64,000 bases of DNA from Epiperipatus broadwayi (GCA_028023455.1 JAQFVV010012405.1:8595291-8659290); one strand, 5' to 3'. Shown: positions 33,490 through 47,299, counted from the stretch's first letter. Notes: generated from the sequence alone by a model not told the origin. A program made the numbers and translations.

Positions 33490-35010
33490 ACATTATTGAA
33501 AAAATTTGCATACATTACTGTGACATTCACTAACTTTTAGTGAAAAGAGCTATGAATAAGGGAACATAGAATTCCCGAAAGCTTTTAACTTATCAATTGT
33601 TATGAGTAGCTTCATTAATTGTATATAAAATGCAACCTTAGTATTATATAAGGAATGTTTATATTTTAAAAATATAATTTAAAAAAATGTATTTTAATTT
33701 GTAAAATTATTTTTTATTATTCTTTAAAATATTTATTACAAAGTTAAGAAAATATTTTTATTTCATAAATGCTGAGGCATTTCAAGAACTTTTTATTGAG
33801 TGGAATTTAATTCTTAATTGCAAAGAGCATAGCAATGAGTTAAATTTAAATACTATCATGGAAACAATCTCTAAGATAGTGATCTAAAAGTGACATCATC
33901 AAGAAAAGTGTTTAAACCTCTGATATTAGTCTTGTCTCTCTTTCTTAAGTCTATGCCTTAAATATTTTATTAATACTTAGATATTTACTATAGAAATGAG
34001 TGACTAAGTAAAAAAACATTTGCTCCAAAAGATTTCTATCTTTTGAGATCTGTAGAGCATCATATAATAAAATCATCTCATCATAAAATGTATGTCAAGT
34101 GCTCTCAAACATGCAGAATCAAAGACTAATTTAAATGCTGCAATGTGTATTATTTAGAAAATAATTTAAGAGATACCATGTTAAAAAAATATGGAAAGAA
34201 TTTAAGCACTGCGATATTTAGTATAGAATACCAGGAAATTAATCAATGCTGTTATTATTGTAAAAAAAAAGAGGAAATATTAATGATACAATATTTTATT
34301 ATGGAATGCTTTACTTAAGCTTGTACTTTATTAAGATGGATAATCCTATAAATGGAATGTAATTGAATTTAAATACTATGCCTACTTAATGTATCACATA
34401 GTTTGGAAAACATCAGGGATTTTAATGAGATTTCTAAAAAAAAATTCAACTTTTATTTTATCATTACTTATGCAAATATTATAATATTGATTTGAATTAA
34501 TAAATATTCTTTTAATGGAATTGTAGTTCAAGAAACATATATTGTAATTATTGGATAAATTTAACATGTAATATGTTTTTATTTTCTTTTTATTTAGTTT
34601 AGAATGCATGTATTTGTTTATAATACATAAAATATAGACTAACCAGAAAAAAAATTAAAATTACTTTGAAAGCAAAATTTGAATATACTTTTTTATTACT
34701 AAATTTTGGTTTATTTACATTTGTGGTACAATTTGTTTGTTTTCTTTATCTACTTGAGTCATAAGTGCACCTTATGCGTACATCATAGATCGTTTGTTAA
34801 AATTCGGTTTTCATTTTGAAATTACAGAAAAACTAAGGGGAACTATGCATGCGGGTATACAATAGTTCTCTGTGCTATTTTCTTCCATTTCTGTACATAG
34901 TTGCCATATTTTTCTTGGGCAAAAGATGAATTTTTTATGAATTTTTTTTCCAAGTAAGGTCAGTTATTATTAATTTTTTTCTCAATTTTTTAGATTGTAC
35001 AGAGGAAAAA
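33490..35010. other. Intergenic, nothing recognised
   Basis: No supported gene. The 71-aa minus ORF at 34394-34609 is AT-rich with no family features. Confidence 0.5.
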
Positions 35011-35012
35011 GC

Positions 35013-35546
35013 ATGGAAGAAAACTAGACCAAAAAAGTGGATTCAGAAACAGATTCTACCAGCGTTGATTCAAGGCCCTTCGACTCCAACAAAACTATTT
35101 CATACAGCGATCAATAATATTTCACTTCATCATCAGAAGAAACCCCATTACCAGCCAAAAGATGAAGAAAAGCCAAAAATGTACACCAGTCCGATAGCAG
35201 CAAACCAGGTCCTTCATCTAGCATTATGCCTCTGGATATTAGCAGCCCTTTATCTAGTAGTAATGTTCATTTGAACATAATTGCTGAACCAATATATGTA
35301 GAGAATTTTATCAGATTCCAGGTTTGAAGTTTCCCACAACTGGTGAGTAGTCTATTTTTGACTTTTTCCATGTTTTTTGATAAAAAATTATGTAGTAAAA
35401 TTATTAATGAAACTAACATGTATGCCACTAAAGATAAAAGTGTGCGTAATTGGATAAATGTAACGAATCCTGAATTGCCTTCCTTATTAGAATTTTGTAA
35501 CAGCTTCATTACTGATTACTTTTGCCAATTGGTAAACAAGATCTAG
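35013..35546 (+). pseudogene. piggyBac-type transposase, N-terminal fragment
   Basis: A chain of frames starting at ATG 35013 reads MEEN, stop, KKVDSETDSTSVDSRPFDSN, further FTSSSEETPLPAKR, stop, KNVHQSDSSKPGPSSSI and NVHLNIIAEPIYVENFIRF. That is a serine/acid-rich N-terminus typical of piggyBac transposases. After a frameshift near 35333, 35343-35546 reads MFFDKKLCSKIINETNMYA, KSVRNWINVTNPEL and PSLLEF, the start of the DDE_Tnp_1_7 domain. Several stops and frameshifts and the loss of everything after this point make it a pseudogene. TTAA-flanked termini were not identified. The 3' part after 35550 is missing. Confidence 0.7.
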
Positions 35547-35625
35547 AATGATTTATCTTTTATTAATAATAAATAATATTGAATAATATGAATTATTTAA
35601 TATTTTACATATTTATATTATATAA

Positions 35626-36072
35626 TATGAACAGGTATGCTTCTCTGGAAGACATATCTTGAAAGAGGTAGAATATAAACATTTTTTAAAATATAAATAT
35701 GTCTTAGAATCTTTTTAGTAATCTTTGACTTCCTCTTGAAATGAGAAATTTTTTCACATTCTAAATTTGTAAATTGTTTTTTGTATTGGCAATGGTTATT
35801 CAGTATGATGATGTTATGAACAAGTGTGGTTTATCCAAAGTCTAAAATCAAAATATGAACAGGTATGTTTCTCTAGAAGACATATCTTGAATGAGGTAGA
35901 ATATAAACATTTTTGTGTCTTAGAATCTTTTTAGTAATATTTGACTGCCTCTTGAAATAAGAATTTTTTTCATATTCTACATTTGTAAATTGTTTTCTGT
36001 ATTGACAATAATTATTCAGTATGATGATGTTATGAACAAGGTTGGTTTATTCAAAGTCTAAAATTAAAATAG
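35626..36072 (+). repeat. Tandem dimer of a ~225-bp unit
   Basis: Two head-to-tail copies (about 35626-35853 and 35854-36072) begin 'atgaacaggtatg', include 'gaagacatatcttgaa' and 'ttcagtatgatgatgttatg', and end 'caaagtctaaaat'. The second lacks a short A/T-rich piece. No coding content. It starts soon after the piggyBac fragment but no relation is shown. Confidence 0.9.
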
Positions 36073-36074
36073 TT

Positions 36075-37635
36075 TTGAGCAAATAATGGAAAATTATGAA
36101 CTCAAAATTTTAGTGCATTCTTGTTTATCAGGCTTTTGTTTTCCCATTTCAAATTATATGACATTTTACTATTTTATTGTATTTATAATAGTAAGTAATA
36201 ATATTTCCACTTCCTTCATTATTTTTACATTTTCATAGAATTTTAATTTTTTTTTTTTTATCTTTTATTAGAGAGAACGTTTTTCCTTCCAGACGTCTAA
36301 TGATTTTTCTCAACTTAGGGGGTGCAAGAAAAAAATGAAGAATTCTTAACAAATTGTTAGGTTCTGAAGGTATGGATTATCTCAGATAAGAAGTGTTATA
36401 TGTTAATAGAATGGAAATTTTGGGAGGAATACAAAGAAATTATCACTGAAGATGAAATTTGAACTTTAGTTAATGATAAATTACAAATTATGAACAAACA
36501 ATAAAATAATAATTATTTCCGATGTGAAAATTTGTTTTTTCTTTTATTTTTTTATATAGTTATCACTATTTATTTTAGGCTTATTGTTTTCCTAGTTTCT
36601 AGCAATGTAAAGTTTTTTGCTCTAACATTATTAAAGCTGAAGTTATTGTAAAAATTATGACTCAGGTCAGTTTTTAAAAAAATTCAAAATGGCACCTCAT
36701 GATTAAAGCAGTTATATTAGAAGCAATAGGTTTTAAGTATAAGTATTCATGAGTTATCTTTATGATAGTATATATTTAATATACCTTGATGACATAATGT
36801 TTCAGTATTTAAATTAATAAGTTTATGATCATGATTTTAAGAAAATAATAAACATATTTGGTCAATTTTTAAAAAATATATATTTTAGTATTTATTTGGA
36901 AATATTTATGTAAAATAATATATTTTCTTCTTGGTTTTATTAGTGTATCATTCACAACACACAGATACATGTATAAATTGTATGACATATGCAATAAATA
37001 AAAGGATAATTAAATCCTAATTAAACAGCTTAATAAAGAAGGAAGCCAGTAACAGAAACCAGTCTGGGTTGGAGATATTCTGCGAAGCTTGTTAAGAGCT
37101 TATTTGCGAGCTCTATATATAACATTTGTAATACAGACTTGTTAAATTAGGTCATGTGACATGTGACTTGATTTTTTTGTAATAATATTTCATTTGCTTT
37201 TTACTTTTTTTTATTTATTATGTTTATTATATTAATAAATTTTATTTTTTTATTAATTAAAATTGGATTTCATGATTATTCATTGCCAGCTTATTCCATT
37301 ATACTTTAATATTAATTAATGTCACAAGTCTACATATTTTATTTATATCTTAAAATATTAGCTAGCCAAATATTGAATAAAACAATTTCATATTTTAATA
37401 ATTAATATATTATTTTTAGCATTTCGTCAATTGTATTTTGTTGTTGAAGTTAAGTTTTATTGTTTTATTAGTCACTATTTGATTAAGCTAATATATTTAT
37501 TTTAATTTAAACCATTATAAGTTGGTGTTCAACATTATTGGTACTTTAATTCTTCATTTATAGATACTTTAGGTTAGTACATTCTGAATACATGGACCAA
37601 ATAGAAAACCATTTACTTTATATTATTGTTATAAA
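36075..37635. other. Intergenic, nothing recognised
   Basis: Extremely AT-rich with homopolymer runs; no supported gene. Confidence 0.5.
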
Positions 37636-37639
37636 TATT

Positions 37640-37965
37640 TATATATTTGATTATTTCATACTTGTACTGGGGCTTGAGAAAATCATTTATTTATAATAGA
37701 TATTTTATTCTGTTACAAAATTTGGCATCTAATGTAATATCATTTGATCAGTTACTTACTCACGCATTCATTTATAATATATTTCATACCGTTATAGCGT
37801 TTGGTGCCCTAACATGTTGGGCCATTTACCTAGTAATATTTGATTATATATTTCATACAATTACAATATGTATATATATATTATTTTTAAGTTTTTAGTA
37901 TTCACACAATAAATAAACACATTTATTATAAAATATTTGGTGCTGATACAGTATGAGCTCAGCAC
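37640..37965 (+). repeat. Possible LTR-retrotransposon scrap
   Basis: Three similar words 'tttggcatctaatgta', 'tttggtgccctaaca' and 'tttggtgctgataca' occur at irregular spacing, the middle one resembling a degenerate tRNA primer-binding site after an LTR. The overlapping 83-aa ORF is hydrophobic only because of AT-rich codons. Weak. Confidence 0.2.
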
Positions 37966-40600
37966 CATTTTGAATTTTAAAACACCTCCAAAAACACTAC
38001 TGACACATGTGACAAATGACATCGACTAAAAGCATGTAGTTTCCAAAAATAGCGGGGAAAAAAATTTAAATGCTTAAGGCAAAGTATTCACATATTGCAC
38101 TACATTAAAAAAAAAAATCATAAATGCTATTTTCAAAAGCCTATGAAATAAAACAAAAATGCTACTTTATTCAGCGATAATTAGAAGAAAAAAAACTTCA
38201 ATACCAAATATTTTATATATATATATTATTTTAATTTTTTTAATATTCTGACTTTTTTTGTAACTATTCCTATTTAAAATGAAGAATAAAGATGTTACAG
38301 TATCTATAACATTTTAAAGGAAATTCTTAGCATATTAAATATTGATTCAATATTATTTCATTTATGAAAGAAACACTTATAAAAATAAATTTTCAATCAA
38401 AACAAAATAAAATTTTGTCCATTTGTAATCAACTAAAAGTAAGATTTATTTTTATTTCTATTTTAAATGATGTTTAATACTTTTTAATTTCACCTTTTTT
38501 AAAAATAAGTGTTTAAAAATATACCACTGACTTGTACAAATCACTGAAAACTTATTCAACTGATAGTAACATGTTTGAAATTTGATCTTCTAACACTGAT
38601 GCAATTAACACATCAGGGGACCAACCTAAAATATTTCAGTGCCATATTAATAATTTTTATTAGCTATTCATTAAACGAGAGATTATCTAATATTATTCAT
38701 TTCAGTATCATATTTCATTGCCATTAATTTTAACATATGTACAGCATTTTAAGGAAATCTATTTGATAGAAGCCTGTTAAATCTCGATTTAAAAAATTAT
38801 ACTAACCAAACAAACAAATAAAGTTTCTATCTTAAATGGTGTTTAAAAACAATTTCTTGCTGAAGATTGTTATAATTGGACACTTTCTGGGGTGAATTTT
38901 TTCTATGAAGATTGTACATAATACTATACACATATACACCCATTCTTCTAAAATACTACTAAATCCTTTGGACTTTGAAATTATCGCTTGTGAAGAAACT
39001 TTTGTCATGCTTGAGATGTAAATTCCATTCTCTAATAACTAGCAATTAATTATTTTTATTTTCATGCTTTATATACTATTTAAATTTAAAATCAAATTAA
39101 TAACAAGAGCATACTGATTATGGTTGTTAAAAACAACAAAAGTGACATCTTCTAATTAAATGCAGCTACTAAATTGCTAATTAATTAATTAGCTCTTATC
39201 AAAATATTTTTTAAAACAAAAACTATCTGTTTGGATATTTAATATTACTAAAAATAAAATACTTCAAATTAAAATTAATTACGGAATAAAAAAATAATTC
39301 CCTGGATTTCTCTTTTTTTATAACAAATGTAAAATTAAGAATATTACAATTTTAATTAGTCTTAGAAAAAATTTTAAAAAGAGATTACACTGAGTAATCT
39401 TTCACATTCCTTCCTCAATAAATAGACTAATAAACAACACTAAAGATAAATTTCCCACAGAACAAATACCCCACACAATCTACAAGATTGCATGCACCAA
39501 AGCGGGATGCAACATTATCTACTATGAAGAATCACGTCAACCTTATCACAAGGCTATCCCAACACCAACACCTATGCAAAAGGGTCAGGAACAATCCAGA
39601 ATACTGATCCACATTCCTCAAACACTGAAATACACTTGGCCATGCATTTGAGCCCATAGTTGCCAGCATCACATGCATTTAAACAACAGCAAGCACAAAA
39701 TTAAGAAGGTCTTGACACAGCACCAATAACTTCAACTCCACTAACAAAAAGGAATTCTCTTTTATCCTCTTGAAAAAATGGACTATTTAATCGACTAAAC
39801 TCATTTGAATAAATTTAAATAAACTTACACTATATTTACATACACCATCCTCCTACCCACCATTCAGTGCTATGAATAAGATACTAAGAAGATATCAGAA
39901 GTGCTAAAATCAATTAAAATTATGTAAATACTAAGCTTTTTTTATCACTGTCCTAGCATTAGAAAGTCAATTTAAATATAATTATGTACAATACTTCAAG
40001 ATATATTGTAAAATATATTTACAATTTTAAATTTTAAATATGATCACACAAGGTGCTCAGAGATGGAAAAAAATATTACTCACAAATCATAAAATGGATT
40101 AAATTTACAAATTTTAATGTTTTTTTTGTTTGTGGACATTTTTTATTGGTAATTCACAGCTTCACTATAATTAACAGACAACCCACTCTCCTTCTATCAA
40201 TAAATAAGTAATATTCTGAATGTTAAAAAGGAGTCAAGAGTAAAATGGATCCACAATGTAAAATAAAAGTTAATGAAGAGGAATAAACTCCTCTTCCCCA
40301 GGTTATGAATAAATACTATACTTTCTTATTAAAATACAGATTGATATAGTCTGAAAGAGAATAATTTTCTCTTCTTACTTACATATACATTAAGCAACAT
40401 TTATTTAATGTACAGTATAAATATCGGAATATCTATATATGTTATATTTTGCTCCAAACTCCATCTTATGTACATTACATTTGATAACTAGTATGTTGAC
40501 CAGCTTAGATCCCCATAATATACATATTGTTTTACTGCTTTGCAAATAGACAGTATTTTTCACAAGCAAATACATATAATATAGATGCTTTTTTGCTTAT
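37965..40600. other. Intergenic with one C-rich block
   Basis: No gene recognised. At about 39380-39770 the plus strand is rich in C and A ('caccaacacctatgcaaaag'), which may mark an unclassified repeat. Confidence 0.45.
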
Positions 40601-40616
40601 ATAGTATGCACATATA

Positions 40617-41215
40617 CAGGGCTGCACCAATCCAAGGGTGCAATGGGTACACCACACCCTGCCAGCAACATTGATAGAGCAGTGAGAAACAAATATCAAA
40701 TATTTATTTTATGTAGCTAATATCTAATTTACATAATACAATGCAATTTAATCATTAATAATAATAATATTAATTTCTTATTATATCCTACATTGTAAAA
40801 TTTATGCTGCAAAGTCGTTCTGATTATTCGATAACTATAAAGAAATAGTTATAATGTAAACATTTTCGGCTGAAAAAATAATTTTGCACTCTTTGAGAAT
40901 CATTTCACTGATAGCAATATGCTGTCATTATTAATTGCAAGAAGGAAATTCTTTGAAATTTCATGAACCTGAATTTTATTAATTCTGTATATAGACATCA
41001 TAGATAATAACCTTTTATTTTAGACATTACTCTATTTTAACTTTTTACAGACAAAAAGAGTTGACAAGTGCTTTTATTTTTGCAAAATTAATAAATAAGA
41101 TAACTTTTGTTATATATTGTAGTAAATACTGCATATTATTTCTTTTAGTTAAATTTTTAAGGGGTTGCCCATAAAAGTTTGCACCTAGGTGGAAAATACC
41201 CTTGGGGCATGCCTG
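40617..41215. mobile_element. hAT-type non-autonomous element with 8-bp TSD
   Basis: The 599-bp interval is flanked by an exact 8-bp direct repeat CACATATA (40609-40616 and 41216-41223). Its ends are imperfect inverted repeats: CAGGGCTGCACC at the left and, complemented, CAGGCATGCCCC at the right (9 of 12 match). The CAGG start and 8-bp duplication are standard for the hAT superfamily. The interior has no transposase ORF, so it must have been moved in trans. Confidence 0.8.
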
Positions 41216-41469
41216 CACATATAAACAAAATAAAAATAATGTAGTTATTCAAAAATATATATTTACAATGTGTGTTCATTCATTCATTCACTAAAAAAAA
41301 ATAATAATGACTTACTGTGCCGTATCTTTATTTTTTTGTAAAAAAGAAAAGTCCTAGATTTTTATCACAATTACACACATTATAGATACCCTTTTTCTTC
41401 AATAACTTTTTTTCCCTATAAAAGCTCTATAGTAATCTATTTAACAAAAAAATATGCTTTCTCTGTTTT

Positions 41470-41949
41470 TTAAGTTAACTGAAAGAAGAGCCCTTTGATT
41501 CCTCTTGGAGGCCTTAAAGGAACCGAACAGGGCAAATTCCTAATGTCCACTCCATACGTTCTTGACGTTGCAGCTGTTATTACTATGTGATTATTCATAT
41601 AGTATATGAACATGGATGGGCTGCTCACCAACACACATTAGCTAACATGGCGAGTTTATTGGCTTTTTACCTCTGAGTTTAAGATCAAGAAACACCATGG
41701 TCTTCTCGGTTGCCTGATAAGGCAGAATGAATGTTTGTGTAAATGATATTTTCCAATAGATATATACAATTATGACAGACAAATATAAATCATGGCCCTT
41801 ATTCTCTGGAGGCTGTAAAGTCACCAACCAAGGCAGCAGTTGGTGGCCAAAGATGGAGGGTGCTAAGAATCCCGATTGTGGACCCAAGCTGCCATTTGAT
41901 GATGACTTTATATTTAGATACTTACAACTGTAAATCACTTTCAAGTGAA
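41470..41949 (+). repeat. 5' untranslated region of the forward RTE copy
   Basis: The same sequence occurs reversed at about 48650-49033 and, beyond the giant palindrome, at 53696-53840. It includes 'cctaatgtccactccatac', 'tattactatgtgattattca', 'ccaataaactcgcc'-type text and 'catggcccttattctctgg'. The 100-aa minus ORF 41642-41944 is a shadow of it. Confidence 0.8.
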
Positions 41950-44690
41950 GGAAGATTACAAGAATTAGAAGCTGTCTTATATTAAATGGGACATTATTGG
42001 ACTTTGTGAAGTTACAAAAAATGATGAAGAGACAGTCAATTTAAAAAGTGGACATGTACTCTATTATAAAGGCACAAGTATTGGAAATACAAGTGAAGTA
42101 GGATTCATTATAAATAAAAAGTGGAAGAACAACATTGTGGAGATTAATGGTGTATCAGACACAGTGGCGTTATACAACTTGATAGCAGATACCAAATGCA
42201 GCTAATTCAGGTTTATGCCCCGACAAGTTCTCATAGTGATAAAATAGTAAATTTTTATATGGATGTACAAAAGGCTTTTGATCAGAGTAAACAACATTTT
42301 AAAATTGTTATGGTAGACTTTAATGCTAGAATTGGTAAACAAATTAAAGTGCTGTAGGTAATTTTGGTTATGATAATAGAAAAGAGAGAGGACATAGACT
42401 TGTGGAGTTTGCAGAAAAAGAAAAACGTTATATTATGAATTCTTTTTTTGAGAAAAATGTTAAAAGAAAATGGACATGGAAGCATCCAAATGAAGGTGCA
42501 GCAAAATTGGATTATATTTTGACTAACAGAAAATACACATTTCAAGATTGTAATGTTATTAATAAATTTAACACAGCAAGTGATCATTGATTAGTAAGAT
42601 ATGTGTTAATGCAAAACTAGATAGACGAAAAATAAAAAAAACAATATTTACAGTTGATATTTCTAGTCTTCAGAAACATTCTAATGAATTTAAAGGAACT
42701 TACAAATCGCTTTCAAATATTAGTAGATTTTGAACATGATTCAGATTTGAATGAAATTAATATGAAAATAACTGATACACTTTTAAAAACTGCAACAGAT
42801 AGCTGGTAGAAAAAAATCAGCAATTGACCAATAAAATTTCTACTGAGACTAGAGAATTTATGAAGAAAAGAAGGAATATGAAGATATATAAAAATGATGC
42901 ATTAAAAAAAATTGAATATCTCAAATTTTGTAAAATGGTGCAGAAAAGAGTTGAAAATGATATAAGAAAGTATAATTGTAAATTAGCAAGGAAAGCTGTA
43001 GAAGAGAATAAAAGTCTCAAGAGTGTAAAATAACATTTTGGTATTGGTAGGAAATTTGTATCTGCAATAAAAAAAAAAGGTGGAATTATTACTAAGAGAG
43101 ATAACATCATGAAATGGGTAGAAGACTTTTATCAAGAATTATATAGTAATAAAGAACAAGTATCTCCTATATCTATTACACCTTCTGAATTGCCCAGAAT
43201 TTTAAATGAAGAAGTGAGACATGCAATTAAATGTATGAAGAAAGGAAAGGCTCCAGGTAATGATGGAATTACAATTGATATATTAAAAGAAGCAAGTGAA
43301 GAACTAGAATTTTTTTTAGCAAAGTTATATACCAAATATCTAAATGATAAAGATGTATCAGATGATTGGAAGAATGCAGTATTAATATTAATATTTAAAA
43401 AAGGTGATAAAGAAGATATTAGAAATTACAGACCTAACAGCCTTTTATCAGTTTTATACAAAAATTTTATCAAGATAATTACAACTCATCTACAGAAAAC
43501 ATTACATTTCCACCAACTAAGAGAACAAGCTGGATTTAAAAGTGGCTTTAGTACAGTAGATCATATCCGGTTATTGAGAGAAGTTATAGAAAGAACAAAT
43601 GGATATGAGTTGCCATTATACTTTGGATTTGTAGATTATAAAAAGCATTTAATCTATAAACATTTCTTCAGTGATTAAAGCACTGGACCATCAAGGTATA
43701 GATCCAGAATATTGTCATATTTTAAAGAATATTTATAAAAATGTAACAGCAACAATTAGATTACATAATGATACTAGGAAAGTCAACATTTAGAAAGGTG
43801 TAAGGCAGGGTGACTCCATATCTCCAAAACTTTTTCAGCAGTGCTGCAACAAGTATTTTGTGGATTAAAATGGGAAGCTAAAGGAGTGAAAGTAAATGGA
43901 GATTATTTAAGTCATTTAGATTTTGCAGATGATATAGTTGTTTTTGCAAATAATGCTTTAGAGCTGCAGAAAATGTTGGAGGAGTTATCAGATGAAAGTA
44001 GGAATGTAGGACTAAATATAAATGTTAAAAAGACTAAAGTAATGTTTAAGGATTTTCTCAGAATATGAAACTAAAGATTGATTATGATGAGTTAGAAGAA
44101 GTTAACAGTTACAAATATCTTGGTCAGATTATTAATACAGATGGAAACATAATGGATGAAATTAATCATAGAATTAAACTTGGTTGGAGTACTTTTGGTA
44201 GAAATAACTTGATACTAAAAGGAAATATGCTTATGTGTTTAAAAACGAAGGTTTTTAATAAATGTATTTTACCAGTTCTTACTTATGGATTCGAGACTTG
44301 GATACTTAATAGAAGAGCAATACAGAGACTTCAGATCTCTCAAAGAAGTATGGAAAAATGCATATTGGGAGTAACAAGAAGAGATCGAAAACACAATATA
44401 TGGGTAGAAGAATAAACAGGTGTTACTGACCTCATTGAAAAAATTAAGACTGAAGTGGAGTTGGCCTGGACATATTGCTAGAAGAGATGATAATAGATGG
44501 ATAATTGAAATTTTAAACTGGATTCCAAAAGATTGTAAAAGATCCAGAAAGAGACCACATGTGAGATGGTTGGATGAAATAAGAAAGTATGCAGGGGTGA
44601 TGTGAGAACAGAAGCTAAAAATCATAGATGGATTGAACTTGGAGAGACCTTCATCCTGCAGTGGATTGATAATGGTTGATGACAATAGTA
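41950..44690 (+). pseudogene. RTE-clade LINE (CFDP2-like), forward copy
   Basis: The element encodes one endonuclease-reverse transcriptase polyprotein that would nick target DNA and prime cDNA synthesis on it. Read in pieces: an APE-type endonuclease at about 41960-42590 (SGHVLYYKGTSIGN; VMVDFNARIG near 42306, with the usual GDFN changed to VDFN; TASDH ending 42587 just before a stop), a Lys-rich linker, then RT at 43109-44068 with KAPGNDGITIDIL, IFKKGDKEDIRNYRP and FADDIVVFAN (43922-43950, the catalytic YXDD-type box). The C-terminus at 44065-44690 has NSYKYLGQIINTDG, TYGFETWIL and WSWPGHIARRDDNRW. Several stops and frameshifts inactivate it. It ends near 'ggattgataatggttgatga'. Similar proteins are often labelled craniofacial development protein 2-like. 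Confidence 0.93.
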
Positions 44691-45395
44691 ACTAGTTTCC
44701 ACTACCCAACTTAAGTTCTTGCTTAATTTCTTCAAACTTTCTTCTAAAATTCAATAACTTTTTATAAAGCTACATTTTTGCCACTAGTAAATATTAGTTT
44801 TTATATTACTGCTCAAGAAAAATATTTTACAAATTTTCTTAAATGTTGTATAATCTTTTATTTTTATTTTTTAAAAAACATTTCATTAAAGAAATATTGT
44901 AATATATCAAGATTTAGAAAGCATTAGGAAGTAAATCACAAAATGTGCTTTCATGTAACATTAATAAGCATAGTTATGTATGGTGCTTCAAGATAGAAAA
45001 ATAGTTTTTGCTGTATCATAAATTTGTAAGTTTTAATGTTTTTATTTTTTGTTTATTTTCATTCTTTTTTCAGTAGCATATAACTGAAGTAATATATATT
45101 GTTACAATGTCTACTGTGGCTTCATTATATATATGTAAATATAGAAAGTTTTAATGAGACTTTCAATGTATTTTTGTAAAACAGAGTTCAACTATGATGC
45201 AACCAAAAAGGTAATCAATTAAAAATGAGACTGAAAGCCATATTATTTATTTGATCACTACAAACTAAAAGCCAGACATTTAAATACAGTTACTATCCAG
45301 GTTTTATTGACTGCTTGCTTGGTTACAACATATCTGAACTCTGTTTTAAAAAAGTACATGCACAAACTTATTACAAATTTTCAAATGTTTTTTGC
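44690..45395. other. Spacer between inverted RTE copies
   Basis: About 700 bp of AT-rich sequence with no gene or repeat recognised. The two 3' ends of the LINE copies face each other across it. Confidence 0.6.
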
Positions 45396-45970
45396 ATATC
45401 TTATAATTATTATCATTATCAACCATTATCATTCCACTGCAGCATGAACATGTCTTTAAGTTCAATCCATTTTCTCTGATCACTAGCCTCTCTTCTCCAC
45501 AACATCCCACTTACTTCCTTATTTTATCCATCTCACATGTGGTTTTTTTAAGGTCTCTTACAATCTCTTTGGTTCCTAATTTAAGATTTCAACTGTCCAT
45601 CTATTATCATCTCTTCTAGAAGTCCATCTCAACTCTACTTGTCTCTTAATTCTTTCAATAATGTTAGTAACACCTGTTTGTTCTCTTACCCATGTATTTC
45701 ATTTTTGATCTCTTCTTGTTGGTCAACTCTCTATATTGCTCTTCTGTTGTGTTGAAAACTCAGATCAATAAGAACTGGTAAAACACATTAATTAAAAACA
45801 TTTCTTTTCAAACATATAGGCTGATTTCCTTTTAATATTAAATTATTTTTAACAAAAGCATTCCAATCAAATTTCATCCATTATTTTTCCACTTGTAGTA
45901 ATAATCTGTCCAAGATATTTGTAGTTGTTAACTCATTATCTTCAATCTTTATTTTCATTATTTGAGATAA

Positions 45971-46410
45971 ACTAAAGATCAGCCTTTCAAGCTAACGCAC
46001 ATGCACTTTTTATGAATATTAATACTAATAAATGAATACTTTCACTTCCAACACAAGATAAAGTCTTTTCGAAAGAATAGAATGAATCCATCTATTCTTT
46101 CAACCCAAATGCTTATATATATGGCAAATCTTAAGTACTGGAAATGAAAGCGTGAGGATAAACCGCTCACTTTAAATTACTTTTTTTTTACTATGTCTGA
46201 ATGAATGATGCCCACAAAATTATCTAGAATTTATGAAACGTCATTCTTAAATGAAACTATTCTTTTGAAAAGACTTTATCTTGTGTTGGAAGTATTCATT
46301 TATTAGTATTAATATTCATAAAAAGCACATGTACGTTAGATTGAAAGGCTGATCTTTAGCTTATTACAATTTATAAACATAGTGCTATATAAAATAAATG
46401 CCTCATTTAC
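45971..46410. mobile_element. 440-bp palindromic insertion with 11-bp TSD
   Basis: An exact 11-bp direct repeat (ATTTGAGATAA at 45960-45970 and 46411-46421) flanks the segment. The forward RTE copy has an uninterrupted site at the corresponding place (near 44050). The insert has arms of about 110 bp (45975-46085 and 46248-46365; 'gatcagcctttc' against 'gaaaggctgatc', 'agtattcatttattagtatt' on the right), a 160-bp centre and a unique right tail of about 50 bp. An 11-bp duplication suggests target-primed retrotransposition rather than a cut-and-paste element. No ORF. Confidence 0.85.
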
Positions 46411-47299
46411 ATTTGAGATAATCCATTGAACATTATTTTAGTTTTTTTAACACTTATTTTTAGTCCTATTTTCATCTGATAACTCTTACATTTCCTGAAG
46501 CTGAACTATATTATCAAATAATCTCCATTTACTTTTACTACTTTAACTTCCCATTTTAACTCACAAAATACTTCTTGCAGCACTGCTGTTAAAAGTTTTG
46601 GGGATATGGAGTTACCCTGTCTTATATCCTTCTCAATGTTAACCTTTCTAGTATCATTATGTCATCTAATTATTCCTGTTGCATTTTTATAAATATTCTT
46701 CAGAATATGATAGTTTCCTGGGTCTATACTTGATGATCCAATGCTTTAATCACTGAAGAAATGCTTATAGAATCAAATGCCTTTTTATAATCTACAAATC
46801 GGAAGTATAAAAGCAACTCATATTCATTGGTCCTTTTTATAACTTCTCTCAATACTTGGATAGGATTCACTTTCCTAAAACCACTTTTAAATCCAGTTTG
46901 GTTGATTGAAATCTAAAGTTCTTTGTAAATGACTTGTATTATCTTGATAAATTTTTTGTATAAAACTGATAAAAGACTAATGCCGCTGTAACTTCTATCT
47001 TCTTTATCATCTTTTTAAAATATTAATACATTTTTCCAATCATCTGATACATCTTTATCATTTAGACATTTGATATATAACTTTGCCAAAAATTTTTCTA
47101 TTTCTTCACCTGTGTCTTTTAAGATATCGATTATATTTCCATCATTACCTGGAGCTTTTCTCTTCTTTATAAATTTAATTGCATGTCTCACTTCTTCATT
47201 TTAAATCCTGGCAATTCAGATATTGTAGGAGATACTTTTCCTTGTTTTTTATTACTGTATAATTCTTGAGGAACTCTTCTACAAATTTCACGATGTCAT

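Noticed and set aside
35118-35140. CTGATGA on the minus strand followed by GAAA
   Set aside because: The intervening bases cannot form a stem, and it lies in the piggyBac remnant.
34994-35274. A 92-codon open frame after a splice-acceptor-like site, ending in a hydrophobic tail-anchor-like segment
   Set aside because: Other frames of the same DNA read as the serine-rich N-terminus and start of a piggyBac transposase, so this frame is a shadow.
37797-37825. Primer-binding site of an intact LTR retrotransposon
   Set aside because: Only weak similarity, no paired LTRs and no gag-pol homology nearby.
42282-43335. Minus-strand ORFs across the forward LINE
   Set aside because: Complementary-strand shadows of the RTE coding sequence.
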